Origin: Alistipes sp. UBA928
Lineage (GTDB): Bacteria; Bacteroidota; Bacteroidia; Bacteroidales; Rikenellaceae
Assembly: GCA_002293665.1 (NCBI GenBank)
Contig: DBDQ01000125.1
Coordinates: 2,769-20,101, forward strand
Reading direction: 5' to 3'
DNA length: 17,333 bases
Below the pieces are notes generated by a model. It ran no database searches and was not told where the DNA came from. It was given only the letters and a program-made list of their open reading frames with translations. Below, piece by piece: positions 7,035-13,300 of this stretch (position 1 is its first letter; every line of letters starts with the position of its first letter). A program made the translations under genes and the position numbers.

Positions 7035-8309
7035 TTACCAAGCGAATAAGGGGCGGCCGGCCATCATGGCGTTGACCTCCTTGCGGACGGCGGTGATGAC
7101 GCTTTGGTCGTCGGGTGCCGAGAGCACGCGGTCGATGAGAGCGACGATCGCCTCCATGGCGTCTTCTTTCAATCCGCGAGTGGTGATGGCGGGTGTGCCG
7201 AAACGTAGGCCCGAGGTCTGGAACGGCGAGCGGCTGTCGAACGGCACCATGTTCTTGTTCGTGGTGATGTCGGCGGCGACGAGCGCCTTTTCGGCCACTT
7301 TGCCCGTCAGTTCGGGGAACTTGCCGCGCAGGTCGACGAGCATCAGGTGGTTGTCCGTCCCGCCCGAGATTATTTTGTAGCCGCGGGCGACGAATGCGGC
7401 GGCCATTGCGGTGGCGTTCTTCACGACCTGTTTCTGATACTCCTTATAGGAGGGTTTGAGCGCCTCGCCGAAAGCGACGGCCTTCGAGGCGATGACGTGT
7501 TCGAGCGGGCCGCCCTGAACGCCGGGGAAGACGGCCGAGTTGAGGATGGCCGACATCTTTTTGATCTCGCCCTTCGGGGTGGTGAGGCCCCAGGGATTGT
7601 CGAAGTCGCGGCCCATGAGGATGATACCTCCGCGCGGGCCGCGCAATGTTTTATGAGTGGTCGAAGTTACTATGTGGGCGTGGGGTACGGGGTTGGCAAG
7701 AATGCCGGCGGCGATGAGCCCGGCCGTGTGGGCCATGTCGATCATCAGCAGCGCCCCGACTTTGTCGGCGATGGCGCGCATGCGGGCGTAGTCCCACTCG
7801 CGGGAGTAGGCACTGGCGCCGCCGACGATCATTTTGGGCTTGTGCTCTACCGCCAAAGCCTCCATCTCGTCGTAGTCGATGGTGCCGGTGGCTTCGCCCA
7901 CCTTGTAGCCGACGGCTTTATAGAAAAGACCTGAAAAGTTGACCGGTGAGCCGTGCGACAGGTGGCCGCCGTGCGACAGGTCGAGGCCGAGGAAAGTGTC
8001 GCCGGGACGCATGCAAGCCACGAAGACAGCCATGTTGGCCTGCGCTCCCGAGTGGGGCTGGACGTTGGCGTATTCGGCATCGTAGAGTTCGCACACGCGC
8101 GCGATGGCGAGCGACTCGATTTTGTCTACAACCTCGCATCCGCCGTAGTAGCGCGAACCGGGGTAACCCTCGGCGTATTTGTTGGTGAGAGGCGAGCCCA
8201 TTGCGGCCATAACATCTTCTGACACAAAGTTTTCCGATGCGATCAGTTCGATCCCCTGTTCCTGACGGCGACGCTCGGCGGCGATCAGGTCGAAAATTTC
8301 ATTATCCAT
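7035..8309 (-). CDS. glyA: Serine hydroxymethyltransferase
   Basis: A 424-residue pyridoxal-phosphate enzyme that interconverts serine plus tetrahydrofolate with glycine plus 5,10-methylene-tetrahydrofolate, the main source of one-carbon units. The N-terminus has ELIASENFVS and KYAEGYPGSRYYGGCE, the conserved substrate and dimer-interface segments. Cofactor residues follow: the HSGAQANMAV stretch, LSHGGHLSHG, and MIDMAHTAGLI with the Asp that holds the pyridine ring and the His after it. Lys220 in STTHKTLRGPRGG is the Schiff-base lysine. The C-terminal SGLRFGTPAITTRG includes the Arg that binds the substrate carboxylate. Length is normal. Transcription runs leftwards from a -7 box at 8336-8328, back to back with fabG; a shared hairpin at the 3' end stops it. 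The upstream leader is too short for a riboswitch. Confidence 0.98.
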   Translation of the reverse strand: MDNEIFDLIAAERRRQEQGIELIASENFVSEDVMAAMGSPLTNKYAEGYPGSRYYGGCEVVDKIESLAIARVCELYDAEYANVQPHSGAQANMAVFVACMRPGDTFLGLDLSHGGHLSHGSPVNFSGLFYKAVGYKVGEATGTIDYDEMEALAVEHKPKMIVGGASAYSREWDYARMRAIADKVGALLMIDMAHTAGLIAAGILANPVPHAHIVTSTTHKTLRGPRGGIILMGRDFDNPWGLTTPKGEIKKMSAILNSAVFPGVQGGPLEHVIASKAVAFGEALKPSYKEYQKQVVKNATAMAAAFVARGYKIISGGTDNHLMLVDLRGKFPELTGKVAEKALVAADITTNKNMVPFDSRSPFQTSGLRFGTPAITTRGLKEDAMEAIVALIDRVLSAPDDQSVITAVRKEVNAMMAGRPLFAW

Positions 8310-8327
8310 AAAAATTGGGTTTAAGTC

Positions 8328-8336
8328 GCAAAAATA
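8328..8336 (-). promoter_or_regulatory. -7 promoter element for glyA
   Basis: On the minus strand TATTTTTGC fits TAnnTTTG(C) and ends 18 bases before the glyA ATG (8309). No TTG at the expected spacing was found. Confidence 0.5.
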
Positions 8337-8349
8337 ACGGAAATCTTAT

Positions 8350-8358
8350 TATCTTTGC
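8350..8358 (+). promoter_or_regulatory. -7 promoter element for fabG
   Basis: TATCTTTGC is a full match to TAnnTTTG(C) and ends 18 bases before the fabG ATG (8377). The glyA -7 box lies only 13 bases away on the other strand, so polymerases starting in the two directions would compete for the same DNA. Confidence 0.6.
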
Positions 8359-8376
8359 CCAAAATCGCAAAAAAAG

Positions 8377-9123
8377 ATGGGATTATTAACAGGAAAGGTA
8401 GCGCTCGTGACGGGCGCGGCGAGAGGAATCGGGCGTGCTATAGCGTTGGAAATGGCGCGTGAGGGCGCCAACGTGGCATTCACCGATCTTGCCGTGGACG
8501 AAAACGCGCAGAAGACCGAAAAAGATATTGCCGCACTCGGGGTGCGCGGAAAAGCTTACGCCTCGAACGCTGCGAGTTTCGACGAAGCTCATAAAGTGGT
8601 CGACGAGGTGATGGCCGATTTCGGGCGTATAGATATATTGGTCAACAATGCCGGCATAACAAAGGACGGCCTTATCATGAGAATGAGCGAGGCGCAGTGG
8701 GATGCCGTGATAAATGTGAACCTCAAGAGCGCTTTCAACTATATTCACGCCGTTACGCCGGTGATGATGCGCCAGCGCAGCGGGTCGATCATCAACATGT
8801 CATCGGTGGTGGGAGTTTCGGGCAACGCCTCGCAGATTAACTACTCGGCCTCGAAGGCGGGGATGATAGGGTTGGCCAAGAGCACCGCAAAGGAGCTCGG
8901 GTCGCGCGGTATTCGTGCCAACGCCATTGCTCCGGGATTTATCATCACCGAGATGACCGGCCAGTTGCCGCAGGAGGTGAAGGACGAGTGGGCGAAACAG
9001 ATACCGATGCGTCGCGGAGGTACTCCGGAGGATGTTGCCAAGGCGGCGGTGTTCCTGGCTTCGGACATGGCCTCGTATGTGAGCGGACAGACGCTGCATG
9101 TTTGCGGCGGTATGAATACCTGA
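8377..9123 (+). CDS. fabG: 3-oxoacyl-[acyl-carrier-protein] reductase
   Basis: A 248-residue short-chain dehydrogenase/reductase that uses NADPH to reduce 3-oxoacyl-ACP to 3-hydroxyacyl-ACP in each cycle of fatty acid elongation. The cofactor motif TGAARGIG lies at residues 13-20, NNAG at about 89-92 supports the central sheet, and the catalytic group is Ser143, Tyr156 and Lys160 in YSASK; the Ser-Tyr and Tyr-Lys spacings (13 and 4) equal those of E. coli FabG. IAPGFIITEMTGQLP and the C-terminal SYVSGQTLHVCGGM are typical FabG segments. Other members of the superfamily with different substrates look alike, but the overall match, length and end favour FabG. It is a single gene, divergent from glyA, and its stop codon lies within a small GAAA-loop hairpin. 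Confidence 0.95.
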   Translation: MGLLTGKVALVTGAARGIGRAIALEMAREGANVAFTDLAVDENAQKTEKDIAALGVRGKAYASNAASFDEAHKVVDEVMADFGRIDILVNNAGITKDGLIMRMSEAQWDAVINVNLKSAFNYIHAVTPVMMRQRSGSIINMSSVVGVSGNASQINYSASKAGMIGLAKSTAKELGSRGIRANAIAPGFIITEMTGQLPQEVKDEWAKQIPMRRGGTPEDVAKAAVFLASDMASYVSGQTLHVCGGMNT

Positions 9124-9137
9124 TCGAAAGATCAGGT
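9118..9137 (+). repeat. GAAA-tetraloop hairpin across the fabG stop codon
   Basis: ACCTGATC, loop GAAA, GATCAGGT: a perfect 8-base-pair stem containing the fabG TGA (9121-9123). No U-tract follows, so it is more likely a 3'-end stability structure than an intrinsic terminator. Confidence 0.55.
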
Positions 9138-9149
9138 CGTAATTAATAT

Positions 9150-9203
9150 AACTCCGCCCCCGAGGGGGATGGGAGTTTACGGCGAATGCACGAGTTTGCA
9201 TTC
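9150..9203 (+). repeat. Two successive inverted repeats downstream of fabG
   Basis: The first is AACTCC (9150-9155) with GGAGTT (9172-9177), enclosing a second nested stem of five C and five G. The second is GAATGCA (9184-9190) with TGCATTC (9197-9203) and a 6-base loop. Neither has a clear U-tract. They fill the first part of the gene-free stretch 9124-9561. Confidence 0.5.
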
Positions 9204-9245
9204 AATTCAAAACTTTTTCATAAACAATACATTTTAAGTTGGTGG

Positions 9246-9279
9246 AATGGCGCTCCCTGAGAAGGAAGCGCCATTTTTT
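9246..9279 (+). terminator. Rho-independent terminator-like hairpin after fabG
   Basis: AATGGCGCT (9246-9254) pairs with AGCGCCATT (9267-9275), extended by a CC/GG pair with one bulged A, followed by a run of six T (9274-9279). It is the best terminator candidate for fabG, although about 120 bases beyond the stop. Its 3' arm is also the 5' arm of another hairpin at 9268-9304. Confidence 0.7.
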
Positions 9280-9304
9280 AGTGCATCGCACTAAAAAATG
9301 GCGC
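9268..9304. repeat. Perfect 17-bp inverted repeat that competes with the terminator hairpin
   Basis: GCGCCATTTTTTAGTGC (9268-9284), loop ATC, then its exact complement (9288-9304). The first eight bases are the 3' arm of the fabG terminator hairpin, so the two folds exclude each other. A further GCGCG-TG-CGCGC palindrome (9301-9312) overlaps its end and runs into TTTTG. Confidence 0.8.
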
Positions 9305-9333
9305 GTGCGCGCTTTTGTAACCTAACCCCCAAA

Positions 9334-9352
9334 CCCCCTTTCTAAAAGGGGG
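9334..9352. repeat. CCCCCTTT/AAAGGGGG hairpin, intergenic repeat-like
   Basis: A perfect 8-base-pair stem with a CTA loop, preceded by CCTAACCCCCAAA. Short C-run/G-run hairpins of this kind often recur in Bacteroidota intergenic DNA (general recollection, not checked). It appears once in the window; no transposase or target-site duplication is seen. Confidence 0.5.
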
Positions 9353-9435
9353 CTTTGCTACGCATAACAGTGCAGCCCGAAAAAATGGCGGTGGGAACGC
9401 CTATGGCCAAAGGGTGGGCATAAGTTGATAAACTT

Positions 9436-9462
9436 GCGCCAGTTGTGCTACGCACTAAAATG
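9436..9462. repeat. Degenerate second copy of the 9268-9304 palindrome
   Basis: The stretch reads GCGCCAGTTGTGC, then TACGCACTAAAATG. It aligns with GCGCCATTTTTTAGTGC, ATCGCACTAAAAAATG at 9268-9300, with a shortened T-run and the loop changed from ATC to TAC. The core GTGC-TAC-GCAC is still a small hairpin. A third fragment, TGCTACGCA, occurs at 9356-9364. The DNA from 9353 to 9514 holds nothing else I can name. Confidence 0.45.
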
Positions 9463-9514
9463 TCTTGCTCCCGATTTTTTGTGTTTGGGGATGCGGATAT
9501 TCGTGGCGATTGAC

Positions 9515-9523
9515 TATCTTTGC
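9515..9523 (+). promoter_or_regulatory. -7 promoter element for the GH43-like gene
   Basis: TATCTTTGC is a full match to TAnnTTTG(C), 38 bases before the ATG at 9562. A TTG at the usual -33 spacing is not evident. Confidence 0.55.
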
Positions 9524-9561
9524 GCGTAACGCAAACAAAACCCTATTTAATGCACTAAGCC

Positions 9562-11601
9562 ATGAGATTTATTCTGTCAGTATTGTTTACATTTGCGGCG
9601 CTTACCGTCGCGATCACACAATCACAAGCCCAAAACCCCTATCTGCCGCTGTGGGAACACCTGCCCGACGGTGAGCCGAGGGTGTTCGAAGACCCCGATG
9701 CTCCGGGGAAATACCGCGCCTATATCATAGGTTCGCACGACCTGAGGTTAGGCAGCTACTGCGGCCCCGACATTCGCATGTGGTCGGCGCCCGTGGAAGA
9801 CCTCAGCGCGTGGGTAGATGAAGGGCCCATTTTTACCTACGAGATCGACAACCAGTGGGACGTGATGTACGCGCCCGACCTGGTGGAGGTGCGCCGCCGC
9901 GACGGCAAGAAGGAGTACTGGCTCTATCCCCACAGCCGCGGACGCGACCGCGAGCCGATGATCGCACGCGGCGACAGGCCCGACGGCCCTTTCACGCCCG
10001 TGAACATGACTCCCGACGGCCGTGCCACAGTGGAGGGCAGTGTGCTCGGTTTCGACCCGAGTGTGTATGTGGAGCAGATCACCAATCGCCGCGACCCCGA
10101 CTACCGTATAGGTTTCCGTGCCTACGGGTTCTGGGGTTTCCAGCGCTCGCTGGCCGCTCAGCTTGATCAGAACACGATGTACTCCGTGCGTCCCGGCACC
10201 GAGGTGATACCTTATTTTATGCCTGCGAGCGTTCGCTACGGCGAGGTGCGCGACCCGGCGGGAACGCAGTACCCCAACCTGTATCCGGATGAGAAACCGG
10301 GTGACTACAACTTCTTCGAAGCGTCGTCGATACGCCGCGTGGGCAACAAGTACCTGCTGATTTACAGCGGTTACAGCGGACCCGACTATGGCGTGTCGAG
10401 CTCGAACTCGACCCTGCGTTTCGCTTATGGCGACACCCCGCTGGGGCCGTGGAAGATCGGCGGCGTGCTCGTAGACTCGCGCGCTCCGGTGCTCAACGAG
10501 GATGGTTCGGCTCTTCAGCTCACAAACGGTGGGCACAATACACACGGCTCGATCGAACAGATCAACGATCAGTGGTATGTGTTCTATCATCGTCCCCCGC
10601 GCGGTTTCGGCTTTGCGCGCCAGGCTATGGTGGCTCCCATCGTAATCGAGGCCGATGAGAAATCGGTGGCCGATGGCGGTAAGGTTTCGATCCGCGGCTA
10701 TGATCCCTACGCGGCAGACGGCAAGTGGAGCGCACGTACTACGGGTGGTGTGGAGTATACCGGCGCGGAGGTGACGAGCGAAGGTTTCCAGGTGTATGGT
10801 CTCGATCCGTTCAGGTTTTGGTCGGCGGGCTACGCGGCCTATCTGTCGGACGGCGCCTCGATGCAGGATACGTGGGACATTTGGGATAATAACATGCCCG
10901 TGACTATGAGTGCGGGTGCGACCGTAGGTTTCAAATATTTCGGTTTCGGCGGTTTGGCCGAGGCCAAGAAGGGTTTGACCCCGTTTGCCGGTGTGGTGCG
11001 CGGAGGGCAGACCAAGCTCAATGTGTGGCTGACGCCGCGCACACCCGCCGCGTTCAAGGTCGATGTGTGGCTCGACGGCCCGTGGGATAACGCGACGTGG
11101 AAGGGACGCAAGATAGGTACGATCGAGGTGCCGGCGGGCAGCGCGTCGCAGGCTACGAAATTTACCATCGACGTTGCATCGGCTGTGGAAGGACTTACGG
11201 GTAAACACGCTATCTATCTGACGGCCGCGGCCGTGGGTCGCGGTGGCGGCGGACAGAACCGTCCGATGTTCGACCTGTTGGGGCTGGGATTCAGCGCCCG
11301 CGACCGCGTCGTGGAACGCCACGTTGCTCCGACCGTTAAGATCTGGGCCAATGGTGTCGAGATCCCGCTCTCGCCGGTTCCCGTGCGTTCGACAAACCAG
11401 AACGGCATTGTCGGTTACGATATTTACGGAGCGACGGTGGGTGTTGCGCCTACTGCTATACAGCCTCCGTTGGTGAGTGCGGCCGCCGATAACTCGGAAG
11501 TGAAGGTGTCGATCACCCAACCCAACGAGCCCGATGGCGAGGCTGTCGTGAAGTTCGATTATCGCGGGGTGGTGAAGACTTATCGGGTCGACTTCGAATA
11601 A
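9562..11601 (+). CDS. Secreted GH43-like glycoside hydrolase with a C-terminal beta-sandwich (CBM6-like) region
   Basis: A 679-residue protein with a signal peptide (residues 1-23, cut after SQA). Residues about 35-370 look like a five-bladed beta-propeller of family GH43, whose members release arabinose, xylose or galactose from plant polysaccharides. The three expected acids are visible: Asp44 or Asp46 in VFEDPDAPG as base, Asp106 in MYAPDLVEV as the pKa modulator, and Glu253 in FFEASSIRRV as the acid. Residues about 390-560 resemble a carbohydrate-binding beta-sandwich (VDVWLDGPWDNATWKGRKIG, then KHAIYLTAAAVG), followed by a further domain with IKIWANGVEIPL-type strands. The product lacks a lipobox and may be periplasmic. 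There are no SusC/SusD, regulator or other glycosidase genes nearby, so it is not in a visible polysaccharide-utilisation locus. The substrate cannot be told from sequence. Confidence 0.85.
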   Translation: MRFILSVLFTFAALTVAITQSQAQNPYLPLWEHLPDGEPRVFEDPDAPGKYRAYIIGSHDLRLGSYCGPDIRMWSAPVEDLSAWVDEGPIFTYEIDNQWDVMYAPDLVEVRRRDGKKEYWLYPHSRGRDREPMIARGDRPDGPFTPVNMTPDGRATVEGSVLGFDPSVYVEQITNRRDPDYRIGFRAYGFWGFQRSLAAQLDQNTMYSVRPGTEVIPYFMPASVRYGEVRDPAGTQYPNLYPDEKPGDYNFFEASSIRRVGNKYLLIYSGYSGPDYGVSSSNSTLRFAYGDTPLGPWKIGGVLVDSRAPVLNEDGSALQLTNGGHNTHGSIEQINDQWYVFYHRPPRGFGFARQAMVAPIVIEADEKSVADGGKVSIRGYDPYAADGKWSARTTGGVEYTGAEVTSEGFQVYGLDPFRFWSAGYAAYLSDGASMQDTWDIWDNNMPVTMSAGATVGFKYFGFGGLAEAKKGLTPFAGVVRGGQTKLNVWLTPRTPAAFKVDVWLDGPWDNATWKGRKIGTIEVPAGSASQATKFTIDVASAVEGLTGKHAIYLTAAAVGRGGGGQNRPMFDLLGLGFSARDRVVERHVAPTVKIWANGVEIPLSPVPVRSTNQNGIVGYDIYGATVGVAPTAIQPPLVSAAADNSEVKVSITQPNEPDGEAVVKFDYRGVVKTYRVDFE

Positions 11602-11625
11602 GACGGGGGTTGTTCCCTTTGAATG

Positions 11626-11658
11626 ACAGACGGCTGCCTTCGAGAGGCAGCCGTCTGT
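11626..11658. terminator. Hairpin between the convergent GH43-like gene and greA
   Basis: ACAGACGGCTGCCT (11626-11639), loop TCGAG, and the exact complement (11645-11658): a perfect 14-base-pair GC-rich stem. U-tracts are poor on both sides, so termination efficiency is uncertain; the position between convergent genes supports a bidirectional role. The region between its end and greA is featureless. Confidence 0.65.
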
Positions 11659-11704
11659 GTGTTATGCGGATAGAAACCGAGCGGACGGTGTCGCGGCTGG
11701 GTGG

Positions 11705-12181
11705 TCAGATGGAAATTTCGAGGATTTCGAGTTTCATGGTGCCGGCGGGGACGGTTACTTCGACCGTTTCGCCCTGTTTGTGGCCGAGCAGTGCGGCGGC
11801 GATGGGGGTGGTGGTGGCGAGCTTGCCCTCTTTGAGGTTGGCCTCTTTCTCGGGGACGAGGGTGTAGGTCATCTCCTTGCGTGTGCCCAGGTTGAGGAGC
11901 CTCACGCGGTTGAGTATCTGCACGGTGTCGGTGCCCACCTTAGAGCGGTCGAGCAGGCGGGCCGAGGCGAGCATGCCTTCGAGCGCGGCGATGCGCATTT
12001 CGAGCATTCCCTGCGCCTCCTTTGCGGCGTCGTACTCGGCGTTTTCGCTCAGGTCGCCCTTGTCGCGCGCTTCGGCTATTGCCCTCGACGCGGCGGGACG
12101 TTCCACCGAGCGCAGTTGTTCCAGTTCGGCCTTTGCCTTTGCAAAACCCTCTTCGGTGAGGTATGTGACTTGTGCTGCCAT
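11705..12181 (-). CDS. greA: Transcription elongation factor GreA
   Basis: A 158-residue protein that enters the secondary channel of RNA polymerase and triggers cleavage of the backtracked transcript. Residues 1-76 form the antiparallel coiled coil (YLTEEGFAKAKAELEQLR ... EAQGMLEMRIAALEGML), with the tip loop DLSENAEY at 43-50; Asp43 and Glu46 correspond to the acidic pair that places the second Mg ion. Residues about 80-158 are the FKBP-like domain, with ATTTPIAAALLGHKQGE. The ATG at 12181 gives the family's normal length; an upstream extension in the same frame begins at a poor start, lies across the -7 box and would be unlike GreA. The gene is divergent from obgE and has a well-formed promoter of its own. 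Confidence 0.97.
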   Translation of the reverse strand: MAAQVTYLTEEGFAKAKAELEQLRSVERPAASRAIAEARDKGDLSENAEYDAAKEAQGMLEMRIAALEGMLASARLLDRSKVGTDTVQILNRVRLLNLGTRKEMTYTLVPEKEANLKEGKLATTTPIAAALLGHKQGETVEVTVPAGTMKLEILEISI

Positions 12182-12232
12182 AGGTAAAAAAAATAAATCC
12201 CGGCCGGGAGGCCGAAATATTCCGTGTGAGGA

Positions 12233-12264
12233 CAAAGGTAGTCAACGTTTTTATAATATCCAAA
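12233..12264 (-). promoter_or_regulatory. Promoter for greA
   Basis: On the minus strand TTTG (12264-12261) is followed after 20 bases by TACCTTTG (12240-12233), a full match to the Bacteroidota pattern. The greA ATG is 51 bases beyond the -7 box. The leader contains a CGGCC-TCC-type inverted repeat (CGGCCTCCCGGCCG, 12201-12214), which could fold. Confidence 0.7.
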
Positions 12265-12271
12265 TTTAGCG

Positions 12272-12280
12272 TACATTTGC
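12272..12280 (+). promoter_or_regulatory. -7 promoter element of obgE, almost touching the start codon
   Basis: TACATTTGC matches TAnnTTTG(C) fully but ends only 3 bases before the obgE ATG (12284). With the usual distance from -7 box to start point, transcription would begin at or within a few bases of the ATG. Confidence 0.5.
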
Positions 12281-12283
12281 GCT

Positions 12284-13300
12284 ATGTCAAACAGCAATTT
12301 CGTAGATTACGTTAAGATATTTTGCCGGTCGGGTAACGGAGGGGCGGGGAGTGCGCATTTCCGGAGAGAGAAGTTCGTGGCTTTCGGCGGGCCAGACGGC
12401 GGCGACGGCGGACGGGGCGGTAACATAGTGTTGAGGGGCAACAGCCACTTCTGGACTTTGATACACCTCAAGTACCAGCGCCACATTTTTGCCGAAAACG
12501 GAGCGGGGGGCTACGGTTCGCGGTCTAGCGGCAAGGCGGGGGCCGATATATTCATAGAGGTGCCGCTGGGTACCGTGGCGCGCGATGCCGAGACGGGTGA
12601 AGTGGTGTGTGAGGTGACCGCCGACGGTGAGGAGCAGATGCTGCTCAAGGGCGGACGCGGAGGGCTCGGTAACTGGCACTTCAAGAGCGCCACCAATCAG
12701 GCGCCGCGGTATGCACAGCCGGGTGAGGCGGGGTTGGAGCAGGCTTTTGTGCTTGAGCTCAAGGTGTTGGCCGATGTGGGCCTGGTGGGATTTCCGAATG
12801 CCGGAAAGTCGACGCTGCTGAGCGTGGTGAGCGCCGCGCGGCCAAAGATCGCCGATTACGCTTTCACGACGCTGGAGCCCAATTTGGGGATAGTGGAGGT
12901 TCGCGACGGGCGTTCGTTCGTGATGGCCGATATTCCGGGCATCATAGAGGGGGCGCACGAGGGCAGGGGAATAGGTACGCGGTTTTTGCGCCATATAGAA
13001 CGCAACTCGATACTCCTTTTCACCATTCCGGTCGATGCCGACGATGTGCGCGCGCAGTACGACATTTTGCTGCGCGAGTTGGAGCTTTACAATCCCGAGT
13101 TGCTGGACAAGAGCCGCCTGGTGGCGATCACCAAGTGCGATATGCTCGACGCAGAACTGCTGGCCGAACTGAGGGCCGAGGTCGTGGGGTCGCTCCCGGC
13201 GGGGATCGACACGACTTTTATCTCGTCGGTGGCGGGACTCGGTATCTCCGAGTTGAAAGACAAGTTGTGGGGCGAGTTGCAGCACGCTAACAGTGAGTGA
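12284..13300 (+). CDS. obgE: GTPase Obg (ribosome assembly)
   Basis: A 338-residue essential-type GTPase that binds the large ribosomal subunit and takes part in its late assembly and in stress signalling. Residues 1-160 form the glycine-rich Obg fold (FVDYVKIFCRSGNGG ... GPDGGDGGRGG ... KGGRGGLGNWHFKSATNQAP). The G domain follows: G1 GFPNAGKST at 169-177, switch II DIPGIIEGA with the G3 motif, and G4 as TKCD rather than NKxD. G5 is in ISSVAGLGI. There is no C-terminal OCT extension, as usual in this phylum. The ATG choice is supported by alignment with the standard Obg N-terminus (NFVDYVKI). The stop TGA shares one base with the recG ATG, so the two are very probably cotranslated. Confidence 0.97.
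   Translation: MSNSNFVDYVKIFCRSGNGGAGSAHFRREKFVAFGGPDGGDGGRGGNIVLRGNSHFWTLIHLKYQRHIFAENGAGGYGSRSSGKAGADIFIEVPLGTVARDAETGEVVCEVTADGEEQMLLKGGRGGLGNWHFKSATNQAPRYAQPGEAGLEQAFVLELKVLADVGLVGFPNAGKSTLLSVVSAARPKIADYAFTTLEPNLGIVEVRDGRSFVMADIPGIIEGAHEGRGIGTRFLRHIERNSILLFTIPVDADDVRAQYDILLRELELYNPELLDKSRLVAITKCDMLDAELLAELRAEVVGSLPAGIDTTFISSVAGLGISELKDKLWGELQHANSE

Noticed and set aside
8310..8376. A possible glycine or tetrahydrofolate riboswitch upstream of glyA
   Set aside because: The divergent gap is only 67 bases and is taken up by two promoters; there is no room for such an RNA.
9268..9462. A CRISPR array or an insertion sequence in the repeat-rich gap
   Set aside because: The repeats are few, unequal and irregularly spaced, no cas or transposase gene is present, and no target-site duplication could be seen.
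9748..11520. A 590-codon minus-strand open frame opposite the GH43-like gene
   Set aside because: Composition (His/Arg/Val-rich) and lack of motifs mark it as a shadow of the plus-strand gene, which has a promoter, signal peptide and catalytic acids.
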